Origin: Anisakis pegreffii
Lineage: Eukaryota > Nematoda > Chromadorea > Rhabditida > Anisakidae
Direction: 5' to 3'
DNA length: 64,000 nucleotides
NCBI GenBank assembly: GCA_035041965.1
Contig: JAPYMA010000093.1
Coordinates: 310,001-374,000 of the forward strand
The stretch's first letter is position 1; the number at the start of each line of letters is the position of its first letter. This document shows, piece by piece, positions 43,450 through 56,165 of this stretch. The notes beneath the pieces are model-generated. The model searched no databases, was not told the origin of the DNA, and saw only the letters and a list, made by a program, of their open reading frames with translations. Position numbers and translations under genes: made by a program.

Positions 43450-43947
43450 CTAAAATACAGTATTTTGAAAATTTTGCCAAGCACTACTACTTGTATGTTC
43501 CAGTACAACATAATCTGGTAATACTCGTATGAAGTTTGGTTGCATATTGTTTCCGAACCCTGATTCATTGCTTTTTTGCATGATACCTTTGCATGATTCC
43601 GATACAGCACAATCTAGTAATAATCGTTTGCGTTGCTTAACTGATCCAACCTCATCAGAGCTAACATACAATTTGGCAGAATGATTCGCAGACATCGAGC
43701 AGCAAATTATAAAGATTCTGTCAAGAACCAATTATTCACATATAACACTGGCGAAGACGGCTTATCGCTCCTCTTTGCAATGCTGAACTGAAGTGGAAAA
43801 GCGCGACGTTTTGTTATGCATGCTGCTTGAGTCATTCCTCCATCTATTCAACATGTTAACAGGATGCCTTGATAATAGGAGTAACTTGACGGTTAAATTG
43901 ATATTGGCTAGGAAGAAGGAACAGATGAAATGGAGGTATCTAGGCAC
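43450..43947 (-). CDS. Putative minus-strand exons between PI-3 copies 3 and 4
   Basis: Two protein-like minus-strand segments: one downstream of an acceptor cttttccacttcag at about 43800 (FSIAKRSDKPSSPVLY, donor GTGAAT) and one at about 43620-43700 (SANHSAKLYVSSDEVGSVKQ to ESCK, donor GTATCA). Ordinary composition and good signals suggest a small gene convergent with PI-3 copy 3, but I could not complete it or name a family. Confidence 0.3.
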
Positions 43948-44860
43948 TCAACGAAAAAAATATGAACGATAGATCCATTGGAATTCGATCCGATCCCTGT
44001 GACAGTCGTTGTTTGCCTCAGCCAATATTTTGTGAAACAATTGCTCGTCAAAGTAGATCACTGGCGAGTCACTTCAATAGATCAGCCTGTAATGATTGCT
44101 GCGAATAGAGAATTAATGTCATGGCACTGAAATGTTTGTCAGTCAGCATGTCTTGTCTCCCATAAGATCTCGGCGAAATTCTCTAACAGTAAGCACAAAT
44201 TCAGTCTCTAATGCTTCTAAAATCGTCAGAAGCCTCTAAAAATAATTCTTTTACAGTCATTTCGAAACATTATTTGAATCACTAACGATGAGAAGTCGAG
44301 CGATGAATTTCTCACATGATAATCGTGCGACTTAAACGGAATTAATAATGAACATTAAATTTTTAAAGTTTCCCGAGTGGATTTTAATGGGCTTTTTATG
44401 CCGTTGCAAGCGATGTTCACATTTCTGTTTTCTGCTTCGTACACTTCATTTCTTGCTGTCACAATTCGCAGAAAATTTTCTCACCTGAAATTTTGATTTA
44501 TTCATCATATGCGATTATTATTATTGAAGATTTGATGAAATCTTCAATTGGCCAATAGGAACACACGGAAATGAAATTACAGATGCTGTGAATTCATTCG
44601 CCGTTCAAGTGTGTACATATAATGTTCTTAAACGAAATCGGAACCACTTTCAAAATCGGTTTCCGTTGAACGTTGTCAATCGTAGCTTCATCAAGAACTC
44701 TGACACTCACATTCATACTGAATCAGTTTGCTTCATCACCACTGTTCAAATCTAGCGGTGCTCACGTCTGTTTACGCGCAAATATTTCTTGCGATTTGGA
44801 GGAGTAAAGGATTTGATTTATAGATTGGAACTTGACGATTAACCTCTTCAATCCGGGAAC

Positions 44861-47392
44861 ATGCTGAAAATCATCATGTATGCTGCATCATTTATTGCAA
44901 TTCAAAACCTTATACTCTATCTTACCGCTGTTGATTATTATTACATTCGAATTGAATTGGTTCAGATTTTTCACTGGTGTCGAAGATCGGCGGCTTGTTT
45001 TCGCTGGAGTTTCACAACTCGAGTCCAAAAAAGAGTTGAACAAAATACGCTGATCGTTGTTTCATGCGACGCTGATCTTCTAGTGTTTGATAGACCTCAA
45101 TATGCCTAAGTACTGTTCGTTAAGCATCATAATTAGCCTGCTTTTTTGCAGTTTGTCATTCGTAACATTATATCACATTGCATCATGCTTGGAACTCGAA
45201 TCCTCTCTATCAGGACCATTCCAATGTACAATTAAGGTAAGGACAAAATCGTTGAGAATTCATTGGAGAACAAATTCATCCAATGAAGCTTCAATCCCTG
45301 ACAGCTTTATCGACTGCAATTAGATTCGCTCTTCACACTCTAATTTAATTTGTTGCGTGATTCTCGTCATTCATCGTCTTCTGAGGCGTTCTCGTCCGGT
45401 GGATTGCTTCCGCTGAGAAGTGATACGGACAGATGCCTGTTTCATGACAACTAGATTATATGGCCCATGGCTTGCAACAAATATTCTCAACTGAAGTTTT
45501 AGTTCGAATCAAATTTCATCATTTCCGTTAAATTTCTGTGAAATTTACACTGTACGATCGTCGTGAGTGCTCACAACGCTGACCTAATATCATTATAAGG
45601 ACGACGAAATTTACTTGGCCGGTCTTCCGTGGACAAAACTCGACCCTAAGGACAAGGAAGAAGCAGAAGAATATCAAAAGAGATTGGCCGATTGTGAAAA
45701 AGTTATTACTTGATTGATTCTATCGATGGAATTCGAAATTCCAGAACGGATGAAATTTTCAGCTTTATCCTCGTATTCTTTGAAATTTTCAGTTTCACTC
45801 ATATTTGTCCGAGTCAGTACGACAAAGTCAATGAAATTTTGTTGTGAACCCGATTTTCATCGAACCCGTTTCCGTATTCTCATATAGAGTTCTCTTGAAG
45901 GTTCTTTATTTGCTCATCATGATTGAGCTGACAAAGGAGAAGGATTTCATGAGGATCGATTTCAGCAACATCAGTTCTATTCTCCAGAATGTACGCATCC
46001 ACCGGCATTCTGCGCTCAAAACATCACAACGATGTATAATTTCGCTGCGTGCACCATTTTGGTCAGATAACTCTTTTAGAGTTTTCATTTTTCCATCTTC
46101 TTCAATTCTCACAACTGAACTTAGAGTCGGCAGTTCACTCCAAATCCTAATCAGCTGGTGTAACTCAAGCCTTAGTTCGCGCTCACATAGACCGAGTAGG
46201 AGAACATGAACCTTCAACTCACATGTTGAATAATGTGCATTCAGTGATCTTGCATCAGCTCAATTTGACTATTGTGGAAATTTTGTTTCTTTCTGTGAGC
46301 TGCTCGCTGCAGTGGGTCATTTTTAAGAGGTGGAAAAAAAATAGAAATTTGACAGATTCCAGTTAATCGAATAGTTTTCAGGGTGACAGGATTTACATAC
46401 ACGGCAAACCCATCCGCGAAATGACGGCACAAGACGAAAAAGAGCTGGAGGCGCATTTCGAATGGATTAAGCTGTTGCAAGATCAATTCGCCAGGCACAA
46501 CAGTGAAGTGAGTTGTTGGAATCTTCCTTAGGTGAAACAACATTTGAGACTGACGCCACCACTTGAAGAGCTTCTTTGAACCAAACACAGTGATTGAAGA
46601 GTTGTTGAACAAGTGATCATCTGCGTTCAGAGAAGAATTGAGCGCCGCCACACATTTCACCAGACAAATCATGCAATCAGCCATTTAATCCATCTGTAAC
46701 GGTAGTTGATAAAGCAGACAGTATAGGGAGTAGTTCTGCTAGAATTAGTAGAAATCATAATGGTTCACAGCCAGCCATTGAATATGCATGCAAAATACGA
46801 ATATTACCAAAATGCAAAGCAAATGCCGTAATAGATTAAATGGAGAACAATAAAATAATCATGATATCAGTCCACGAAAAGGTAATCCACGAAGAGATTA
46901 GGATCCTATTTGAATATCATATCACCTTTTCGCTCCTTCAACGATATCAATACGAGCCAGAAATTGTCTAAAGCAACGCTTGAATCCAACTGAAACAGTG
47001 TTTGATAGTGGTTTGATTGGAAAGATGAGAAATTTCATAATAACAGTAAGTGGAACGAATGGGATGATGGAAATAATACTTACGATAGCAATAATGCCGG
47101 TGAGAAATTGATGATAATGAAAACGCGATAACAATTTTGAAATGAGAGCATTTTCGGTAACTTCTTTCGTGTGTCTCGTGGAATTTGTTTCATTTTTCAG
47201 GACCCATATGTACTGAATCTCATGGCCTTACCGGATCAGGACCACGAACCTGAGACAGCACCCGTCAACCCAGGACATGAGGAAGCACCCGTCAGCCTAT
47301 TACATGAGGAAGCACCCGTCAACCCAGAACATGAGGAAGCACCCGTCAATCCAGGAAGCCTTACAGGTCCAGCATTCTGCCAAGTGCAATGA
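44861..47392 (+). CDS. Pepsin inhibitor-3-like protein, copy 4 (repeat-bearing tail)
   Basis: Six exons: 44861-44877 (17 nt), 45152-45236, 45600-45701, 45966-46061, 46382-46507, 47201-47392; in phase, 205 residues. Signal peptide MLKIIILSFVTLYHIASC. An alternative start at 45102 would make exons 1-2 one exon, but the 17+85 nt plan matches the other copies. Motifs: SGPFQCTIK, EIYLAGLPW, THPPAFC, DRIYIHGKPIREMT, tail GPAFCQVQ. The last exon carries about four imperfect 9-residue repeats (HEEAPVNPG type; 27-nt DNA period) between the fold and the terminal FC, unique in the array. The N-terminal strand (LELESSLSGPF) lacks the hydrophobic FLY core. Confidence 0.88.
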
Positions 47393-48234
47393 AATAATTG
47401 AAGTGATTGTTCGTTAAAGGGGCGTATGCTGATTCTCACGAGCAACATTCAGCAGCATCAGCACCAGCAAAATCAACTTCAGTTGTTTTATAGCTTCGTT
47501 TAAAAAAAATTGTTTTAATCTGTGTTCAACTCTCCATTTGAGCGCATGAAGTTTTTTCTTAAAATTCAAGACACCAGACGTTCATGTCATACTCAGGATT
47601 TTCACATAAGTTCCATTGTATTGACCAAACTGATATTGATCAAAATGAGTAGTGATATCGTGGGACCAGGACGCTCACACGACATCATGGAAACAAAAAA
47701 AACTGTTCCAGAATTGTTATTAAATTCTCGAATGAGATGGGCAACATACAGAGACGGTTATGTAGCAATCTTTAGACGTTGAAGTTCACTGGTGACTCAT
47801 AAAGAGCATTGAGTATTGAAGCGATTCAGGTCATCGTACTGACTAGATTCAAGCCAAACGTTGTATAATCTCCATTTCCTGCAGTCAGCATAGTACTGTT
47901 GAAGAGAAAAAACTCCCACAGAAAGAACCAGGTTACTGGAACCAATAAGAAATGCTCATTCTCGGATAACTCACTGAAGTGATTCTCGATTACTGAAGTA
48001 ATCCATCGTGAGAAATATCAGATGTCGCCAGGACCTCATTCGCTCCATGCATCCGCATCCATCTTGATCAAATCAGATACTCATGCAAATTCAGACAATA
48101 CTAGTTGCAGCTTAATTGAACGGTCGGCTGTTAGCGCCACACTCATAATTTGTCAACTCCATCGGATTGGAATGATCTCAAACGTCAAAGAGTTTTGTGC
48201 ATCATCGATCACAATTCCTAGTCTTTAGTACACA

Positions 48235-49350
48235 TCAATACGAACGACACATATTGCTGAATAAATTAACACTACAGCACTGATTCAACGTATTTGATAA
48301 ATGCCTGATAGGAGCGCACTGTTCATGGAATCTAATGAGTGAAACAATTTCAAAGTAAACAAATCCAAACAACATTATCCATATCACGACAATGCATGCC
48401 GTTTTTAGATGGGCAACACTCAAAGCTCCTCCATTTCCGGAGATATCCATCTTTTTTTTTGTAACTATAAAAGAGTTTGAGTAGTGGAAGAAGACGAATA
48501 TAGTATAAAGCGAACACTGCTGCTTAGTAGATAACCCCTGAACAATTCCTTCAAAGGAAATCATGTTCTATCGAGGATTCGATGGTTGAAGTTATTGTCT
48601 ATGATGAAAATTTAGCGAGTGATTTTTCACTTGTAATTCCATTGTTGTTCTCCAAAGCGTCGGTTTATAATCGGATTGTGCTACTCGGAATCACACGAAT
48701 TTCATTTGAAATCGTACATTATCATTTCGTTTTCCTCTATTCAGTTGTTTTTTTTCGTTTCATTTGTTCCACATTGACTTTTGCTCTATTTTTTAGCTCT
48801 CTCTCTGATTGCTTCTGATTTTGATTTGCATATGATGGCTCACTATCAGTTTTAGGACTGTTTTATTGCTTGCCGATCAAACACACTAAAAAAAATTAAT
48901 GGTTTTACATCCGTTCGGATGTCTGTTTATGATCGTTGATGTTGTCGTTTCATCGCTCACATTTAACTATTTGCGGATGATTGTACCAGTCCGTGCCTAC
49001 CGTTACACATAGTTATATGCAGTTCCAGTTGTGTACCTCCTGTACTGCCCGAGACACCACAACTCGCGCCAGCTGAGTATCGAAAATTCCGATGGAATTT
49101 GCCTCTGGCGGAGTGATATTCGAACAAAACCAAATATTGTACAAGTTTTGCTGCTCTGAATTGTTTGGATCGAAATAACGTTCAGAATTTGCTGGTGTTT
49201 ATCTCGAACGTTTGAGATCTCTTTCGATGTAAGAGTTTCTGGAATGATACTTCGGTCCAAACTCCAGTTTTTCATTTCAGTGCTTACATATCGGTTTCTT
49301 ATGTTAATGGAGGCTTGCTGCGCTTCCATACATTTAGGTGGCATAGGCAA
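48235..49350 (-). CDS. Putative minus-strand gene(s) between PI-3 copies 4 and 5
   Basis: Two unsolved segments. At about 49033-49350, minus-strand frames contain NIRNRYVSTEMKNWSLDRSI and, after an acceptor caattcag, YNIWFCSNITPPEANSIGIF to RAVQE with a GTACAC donor. At 48235-48453, a frame starts MDISGNGGAL and has a strong membrane segment (CIVVIWIMLFGFVYFEIV), as in a type II membrane protein. They may be parts of one gene or two. Joins and family are unknown. Confidence 0.33.
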
Positions 49351-49538
49351 TTACATGAATCAATCTTTAAATGTGGTTTAGTGCTGATATTTCCGAGTGT
49401 AACAGTAAGCGCCAAATAATACGTGATATAGTCTGTTTTGCGGTCGACTGATTGAAACGGTTGGTGATCTGAGAATATGACTGAATTTGCAGATTCTAGT
49501 CGGAGTGCGCGTAATTGAACGAACGTTTCTCACTGGTC

Positions 49539-51696
49539 ATGTATAAGCTGATACTGTGAGTTGCGAAGTGATTTTGTGAAACACTCGTGTAGCCTTTGTG
49601 CAGGCCAGATTTCTCTGAATCTTCAGTCTCCTATTGGCTTGATCAGATAAAAGAACCTCATTTTTGCTCAAAAACCCTACAAGCATCATGCTTCATTCAG
49701 AAACACAATCAGAAGGAACATTTGCTAAAAACGAAGACATTCTACTGCGTTTAAATCGTCCATCGGCGATTCAACCACTCAAATAATTTGACACATTGTT
49801 TTCCCTTATGTTAGCAATTTTTGGTGGATCAATCAAATCAGCTGAAAGTGCATTACAGGCTCTGTTTTATCGTCTCATTTCAAGTCTCGCAGACGATATT
49901 TCTATGGGGCTCTGAAGGAGGTCCTCTGCAGTGTACGGTGAAGGTGAGTTCGAAGGATTCTACACGAGTTGAAAATCTAAACGTTGCAAAATCATCAAAC
50001 GACTAACAGGAAGCAAAAATTGCAAGATGGATTTTGATCTGTTCGAGAGCCGGAGTTGCCATCCAATACTCCACCAATATGCACGCATTCAATATTGACG
50101 GTTCCATTTTGAGGGTAACGAAGTGTACCTGGCAGGATTGCCATGGGTGTTGTTGTCGGACGATCAACTTCAAGAAGCATCAGAATATCAAGAACGATAT
50201 GAAAGATGTGCTCAGGTTGAACGTTACTATCACTTTTGACACTTAACTCAAGAAGCTTTTAGATTCCAGAATATTTACGTCAGAATTTGAAACTCAACAG
50301 GTGTTGGAAATTTTCTAATTTTGACAATATTGACCTCATGACATTACAGTCCAATAGCATGTGTATATGTAGACTTGTATCTTAAAATGATCTCAGAAGA
50401 CGCCGTTCCCGCCAGCATCGTGCACGAAGCCACCTGCTTTCTGCGCACACAACGCCACGACGCTCTATAACTTCGCTGGTTGCGATGTCTTGGTCAGTTT
50501 CTTAAGCACTCTTCATTTTTCGAATTTTCAGTAAGAGCATTCGATGCACTCGTGAGGTGACCATAGTTCTACCTGGCAAGCAATTGTATTTTTGCTTATA
50601 CCTATCAGAAATCTGAACTGTGAGCGATTTGCTCCTTACAAAACTGCTGCTGAAGCCTGCAACAAGCAATCATCCATAACTTTTACGCCATATGTTCAAA
50701 TTTACCTCTGGCAAAAATACGCATCATGATGCATGCGCTATACATGAGTAGGACGCATGCATCACGATGCGTATTTTTGGGAAATTGCGATGGAAATTTG
50801 GGAAATTACGATGGGAATTTGGGAAATTACGATGGGAATTTGGGAAATTACGATGGGAATTTGGGAAATTACGATGGGAATTTGGGAAATTACGATGGGA
50901 ATTTGGGAAATTACGATGAAATGTAGCAAATTGGCAAGTTATGGCATGTTCTATGTTTGCTGAATACCGTATGAACTTTGCGAATAATACGGGTCCGGCG
51001 ACCATATAAAATATCGCTAGGGAAATATTTGTACGCCACCAATTCACCGCAAATGTTGTGGTCAAGATGAAGTGGTAGTAACGAGGAAGAGCATTACATT
51101 TGTCGCATCAAAACAGCACTCTCTGTGTTGGATGATCTTAAATGTCGAGCAGTAACTGGTTGACGTTCAGTGATTATCACCGTTAATATCACTCCGTTCA
51201 GGGTGATAATGTATACTGGGATGGTCATTTCGTTCGTCACATGACACATGAAGACCAACTCAAATTGGCAAATTTCATCGTCGCATGGGCTAAGTATCAA
51301 ATTGCCGATCAGAAATTCCAAATCAAACATGAACATGATCCTTATTACGTGAGTTATCTTCTATCGTGCACATTTCCATATCGCACCCTTCAAATTCTTC
51401 GTAACATTTCTCACCTGAACGATAACCTCGTTAAACAACTTGAGATCAATAAGCCGTGGAGTGTAGCGATTTCTTGCCGAGATTACAATTCGAAATGATC
51501 ACAGAATGATCCATCCTTCTGTTTGTTATTGAAGCGATATTAAGATCCACATCTGCTGAGAGCTCCTCGTAAATTCTCACTTACAGAATTTGTTTTCTTA
51601 CAGCTCCGCGCTCTCAGAATGGGAATGTACTACTTCCCGGGTGCTCCGGTTCAGCCGACTACGCCGAACTTCTGTGGAACTGCAATGACAGTATAA
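49539..51696 (+). CDS. Pepsin inhibitor-3-like protein, copy 5
   Basis: Six exons: 49539-49555 (17 nt), 49859-49943, 50114-50215, 50397-50492, 51202-51348, 51604-51696; in phase, 179 residues. The signal peptide (MYKLILLCFIVSFQVS) is split after 17 nt at CT|GTGAGT. N-terminal strand TIFLWGSEGGPLQCTVK; then EVYLAGLPW, TKPPAFC, NVYWDGHFVRHMT and tail PGAPVQPTTPNFCGTAMTV. Six family cysteines are kept. Intron 4 (50493-51201) is unusually long for this family and contains a perfect-looking hairpin and a 21-bp minisatellite. AATAAA at 51798. Confidence 0.9.
50713..50778. repeat. 25-bp-arm hairpin in intron of PI-3 copy 5
   Basis: The left arm, 50713-50737, and the right arm, 50754-50778, are reverse complements at 24 of 25 positions around a 16-nt loop. 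The core word is AAAAATACGCATC on the left and GATGCGTATTTTT on the right. It directly abuts the minisatellite, suggesting that the hairpin seeded slippage or that both came with one insertion. Confidence 0.9.
50779..50919. repeat. 21-bp minisatellite, ~6.7 units
   Basis: The unit GGGAAATTACGATGGGAATT plus T is repeated head to tail, with a slightly different first unit (GCGATGGAAA) and last unit. Because 21 is a multiple of three, open frames appear on both strands, but it lies inside an intron of PI-3 copy 5 and is not coding. Confidence 0.92.
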
Positions 51697-52043
51697 TCCT
51701 ATGTCATAACACAGAGTATCGTGGTGGAGTTGAGATGTGAAAAACGATCAGATCATTTGCTCATTTATCTACATGATAAAGATGATTAATTGCGATCAAT
51801 AAACTATTATCCGAGCTCAATGGCGAACTGATATTGCGTTATAAAATTGTCCAGTGTGTCAGTCGCACAAAAAACTGGGACTATGAGAATTTATTACTGA
51901 CGATGCTAAACTTTCAACTGGATGTTTTTTAGTCTTATAAATTTGTGTAGCTGAATGTCAGGTCAGTATAAGCGCATCTGATTCTGTCGTTTCATCAAAA
52001 CCCTGCGCTGCTTATGGTCTTGTAAAAAGCTGATTGACGAGAA

Positions 52044-52264
52044 TTGAATGAAAAAATCAGGTGGTCGACCACAATTGCACAAGAAACAAACCAAAGAAGT
52101 TCCATCTGTAAAACTGCTCATGGATTTAGACCAGCTGAATTCCACTTGCCTAATCGCTGTAAAATCCTTCATAAATCATTACAAGTGGCTGCTTGCCGCC
52201 GGAGAAACACTGAATTCAACGTGACGAAACGCATACCTCCAGTCTGGTTAAACTACGGTAAGCC
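52044..52264 (+). CDS. Possible orphan exon
   Basis: A plus-strand open frame with ordinary, basic composition (FRPAEFHLPNRCKILHKSLQ, CRRRNTEFNVTKRIPPVW) ends at a plausible donor (TACG|GTAAGCC). No partner exon was found. Immediately downstream, 52260-52350, the word CCACGCCCAC recurs three times in a repeat-like context, so this may instead be part of a mobile or repeat remnant. Confidence 0.22.
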
Positions 52265-53001
52265 GCCACGCCCACAAACTACGGTATCTCGACACCGCTA
52301 CTTTTAGACCACGCCCACATTGAGTGTTGTGGTTCCAGATACGCCCACGCATTCAAAGTTTTCCATGTGGTACCATGCGAATAAAGGTAGAATGAGGTGA
52401 AAAATCAGGCATGAGCACATTTTGGAGAATTAATACGTCAGAATGTTATTTCATTTATCTCTATCATAAAATCACCAAGTATTATAGCGTGGAAGTATCA
52501 GCTGGATCAGCGGATGATCACCAAATGCTTTCAGCGGATGAAAATGAGCCGGTATTTTGCGAACAAGCGTAGGCACACTAATCTGAATGTGGGGAATGAC
52601 CCATGTGATTGTATCTTTTCATGAGTGAACGCTTTTGGAGCGGTTTCTGTTTGTTCCATGTGATTATATGCGCAATGTTGAATGGAGCATATAGGCACTA
52701 CATACAGATCGGAATCTCATCTACACGATGGATATAATTGGTGATCTTGGCTTGACTTCGTTTTATCTAACTGTAGGTATACAAATGGTTCTGATATGGT
52801 TATATCGACTAGTTTAATAAGTGCAATGAATTTTTTCCGGCTTACAGTCTGGCTCATGCGTTTTCATTGGGACTCTTTCTAATTCCAAATGAGCGATCGA
52901 TATACAAATGGAATTTCACGCGACAGCAATTTTATGTCACTGCATATCAGTGATTAGAAATCATGAATTTTTACAAATTTACATAATGTTTGCGACCGTT
53001 A

Positions 53002-53467
53002 CTAAAGTGCTTTCTCAGTACAATTGTTTTTTGATAGTACGGTCTGTGCGATCAACTCTGACACTTCATTCGTTGGTATGCATTTCCGAATTTTATCGTC
53101 GACCTTATGACACCCTCCGACTCCAATCTGTTGAGTTTCCGTCAGCAAATTCTAAGTTTGTACCATTACGGTTTTCATTCCATCCGTGCTGACACTTTTG
53201 TGGAACTCATTTCTGATGCATCGCAAAAATTAATCAATCGGAATTGATCAGAACGAATCTAACTTTTAAATTCCACAGTAATCTGAAGTAATATCGAGAC
53301 AATTTGATGCTTAAATAATTTTTTGAACGCAAATGAAACATCACCATTGAAGAGCAATTAGATCGTGAAGGGAAATGTTTCTTACCACTGAAAACTATCA
53401 TTTGCTGATATAATGAGCATTTGCCGTTACAGTCAGAGCCATGGATCAACGTTAATCTAACATACAA
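53002..53467 (-). CDS. Putative small cysteine-containing minus-strand protein
   Basis: The last exon, 53002-53151, encodes 49 residues with three evenly spread cysteines (GVGGCHKVDDKIRKC to KNNCTEKAL) and ends in TAG; the acceptor is acaaacttag. A candidate first exon at about 53390-53467 starts MYVRLTLIHGSDCNGKC and has a good GTAAGA donor. The two do not join in phase directly, so an intermediate exon is missing. It lies head-to-head with PI-3 copy 6. Family unknown; possibly a secreted peptide. Confidence 0.37.
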
Positions 53468-53539
53468 CTAAATGGCTGAATGCATTTTGATCTCTTTTTC
53501 AGATTAACAATTTCAATTTCTTTCACGTTGGAAGCCTCA

Positions 53540-55135
53540 ATGTTGTTGGTTTTAATTATGTGAGTTCTCAAGTTGGGCATCTAAATCTCCTCTTTATCCG
53601 ATTATGCAGTTGTTGCATCTGTATCATTTTTCCAATCAAGAATCCGCAGTCGTTGAATCTCCACTAACAACTCTAGAAATTAACCAAGCCATAGTTTCAC
53701 TCAACTAACTGAAACAAAATTCCAGCATTCAAGAAAATAATATCACTTTTAGATGGCTGTTCTTTATAATTGACGGCGTAAATTCTCATCAATATTCAAT
53801 TGAACAATCGAAAGGACCATTTCCATGCGAAATCAAAGTGAGTATTCCAGAAGTGTACTCTGCTGCTCATTCGTAGGTTATTCATTTTTGCATTTTGCCC
53901 GTTCTAGGCTTCTGGGATTTAACAATTTAGGCGAATCAAGTGTATGTGGATGGTATACCATGGAAGCAGCTCAAGGGATACGATATGACAGTGGCAAAGA
54001 AGTTCGAGCAACGAGTTGCAATGTGTCAAAAGGTCGACTTCATTCATTTGATGTGTTTTTAGAAAAACGATGAAAAATTCATGGCTCACTTCCACACTGA
54101 CAGCGAATCGTGAGCAGATTCGGCTACTCAGTATTATGAAGGATGTTCTGAATGATAGAGCACATATTGGCTGTAGTCTCGCCTGTGAACACTGCAGCTA
54201 ATAGACAACCATGACCATAGATTAAAGTGTTTTAAATTCATTCAAGTGACAACTAACAATTCTCATTCGGTTTTGCAGAAAAGACAAGGTGCTTCGAACA
54301 GATGCATAAAACCGCCACCATTTTGTGGTGAAGCAAAAACGAAAATGACCAAATTTGGAAGTAATTGCATTGTCTTGGTTCGTTTCACTGTTGTTGCTTT
54401 TTCCGAAGATATTCAGTTTAATGTTTTGGTTGAATTCAGTGTTGAATAGTCAGTTGAACCAGATTAGCTCACGAACCAGATTAGTCAGTATCGATTGAAC
54501 GACTGCCTGAGCAGTGGTTACAGTGCAATGGTTCCGATTCATTGGCAGTGGAAGTTTGAGTGCTTCCGAAAGCATCAAAATACCGATTGTTGTTTTCATT
54601 TACAGCAAGATGAACTGTATCGAGATAAGAGATTCATCAGAAAGCTCACTCCATCTGAAGAAGTGGAATTAATTGAGATTACAAATGCTATTCACGATTC
54701 ATCGGACGCATTTGTAAGTTAATCATTTCTTCTGGGCTGAGTTTTTCCAAACTCATGCTTGAATACCTTATCAATGGCTCGTAGCAACTTTTTTCCAGTG
54801 AATTGCCCAATTTGGTGTATTTACCAACTAAATTCTAAAATTTGTTCAATGCATTTTTGGGACGAACTTGGACCCTAACTTCACAACTGTGTTATGATTA
54901 TTCAGTATTCCGATGACAGTTGCAGTTTCTAAAACTTTTTGCGAACTGCCAAAAAGATCATAGGATCAACTGCTCACTCACCACTTAAACAAATCGCATT
55001 ATTTCTGTCTGCTTACTTTGTTCAGTGAAATTCTCTTGTAGCTTTCTGATGTAATTCATGTTCTAGCAACAATTCCGATCACGTCACCAGCGAGCACATC
55101 CATCGAAACTCAAACCAACATTTTGTTCGAATTAA
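53540..55135 (+). CDS. Pepsin inhibitor-3-like protein, copy 6 (shortest)
   Basis: Six exons: 53540-53559 (20 nt), 53753-53837, 53931-54032, 54279-54377, 54606-54713, 55067-55135; in phase, 160 residues, the shortest copy. Signal peptide MLLVLIIWLFFIIDG. The N-terminal strand (QYSIEQSKGPFPCEIK) has no FLY core. Motifs: QVYVDGIPW, IKPPPFC, ELYRDKRFIRKLT; exon 5 is about 13 codons shorter than in copies 1, 2 and 5, and the tail is basic rather than Pro-rich, ending PTFCSN. Six family cysteines are kept. AATAAA at 55170, almost touching the stop codon of the convergent minus-strand gene at 55188. Confidence 0.88.
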
Positions 55136-55187
55136 TTCTCATCACAATTGATGTTTCGATTTCATTTGTAATAAAATAGATTGCTTA

Positions 55188-55355
55188 CTATATGCTGAAC
55201 TCTTCACAATCTAATGACATAGATAATTCTGCGTAATGTTTTTGGAGAACACTCCATGTTTTTTCGGACACTCCAATAAACTCTTGTTCATCTTGTTCAG
55301 CTTCACATCCTCGTTTCTTGAATTTTTCTTCATTCTCACTGCTCGAAGCAACTTC
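55188..55355 (-). CDS. Terminal exon of an unknown minus-strand gene
   Basis: A 168-nt exon in phase 0 after an acceptor ttgaacacgaacag encodes 55 residues of clearly protein-like, charged sequence (SSSENEEKFKKRGCEAEQDE, FIGVSEKTWSVLQKHYAEL) ending CEEFSI-stop. Upstream exons are unresolved; a frame starting MTIDGFFNMRREF at 55460 is a candidate but does not join in phase. It is convergent with PI-3 copy 6. No family recognised. Confidence 0.45.
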   Translation of the reverse strand, partial: EVASSSENEEKFKKRGCEAEQDEQEFIGVSEKTWSVLQKHYAELSMSLDCEEFSI

Positions 55356-56165
55356 CTGTTCGTGTTCAAGAAGATAAATTTGAATTCATTGAAGATTAAC
55401 TGGTAACTACATCGTTCAGTTTTGATATGTTTGGGTGCAAATTCACGTCTCATGTTAAAGAATCCATCAATTGTCATTGACAAGAGCAGATTAATAATCA
55501 AAAATTAGCGATGAGAGTATCCTCCTCTTGCATCTTGCAGACTTGTTCGTGTAGTTGAAGCAGTGACTTAATAAGTAAATTGAGATTTGTGTTCATCATT
55601 CTTCTACAAATTTTTATAAAGAGTTTAGTGAAATTACAGTCGTATAGGGCAGACAGATCAAAATTGCACTATTTGCCAATGAGGCGATCATCACAAAATC
55701 AAAGAAAACAAATGAGTCATCATGAAAACAAGACAAATGAATAAAACTAACAACCAAAGACCACTTGAATAGTTCAATGAGGCATGACGAATCACCTTAC
55801 AGTAAACATTCCGGTGTGTTTATTGTTGCTTCGAACTATCTTATATCTTATTTTCCACAACACTTAGTCATTGCTGGTGATGAACATATCACTTGAATCG
55901 AAGAAAATTTGAGTTTACCGGCGGATTTATTCGTTAGTCAATGTGATTGACGAAGAACTGGTGATTTGTGATGTTTTGTAAACGGCTGAGTCCAGTTAGC
56001 GACTGGCTGAACATGAGCCAAGCATAATCAATTTAACTGATCAGTTGAGCAACATCCTCAGTCGAGAGGCCAAATCTCTACTGATGACGCATAAATCATC
56101 TCGAAAACATGTTTTTTAGTAGCTGATTAGTATCAAATGTGCAGACTGCATTGCAAGAAGAATCA

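Noticed and set aside
46241..46684. 147-codon minus-strand ORF, among the longest in the window
   Set aside because: It is antisense to exon 5 of PI-3 copy 4, whose plus-strand exon fits the family in sequence, length and phase.
46922..47134. Minus-strand exon-like frames inside intron 5 of PI-3 copy 4
   Set aside because: One short segment has plausible splice sites, but there is no second supporting exon; too weak to list as a gene.
50724..51065. Repetitive NSHRNFP and GNYDGNL open frames on both strands
   Set aside because: They are produced by a 21-bp minisatellite (a multiple of three) inside an intron.
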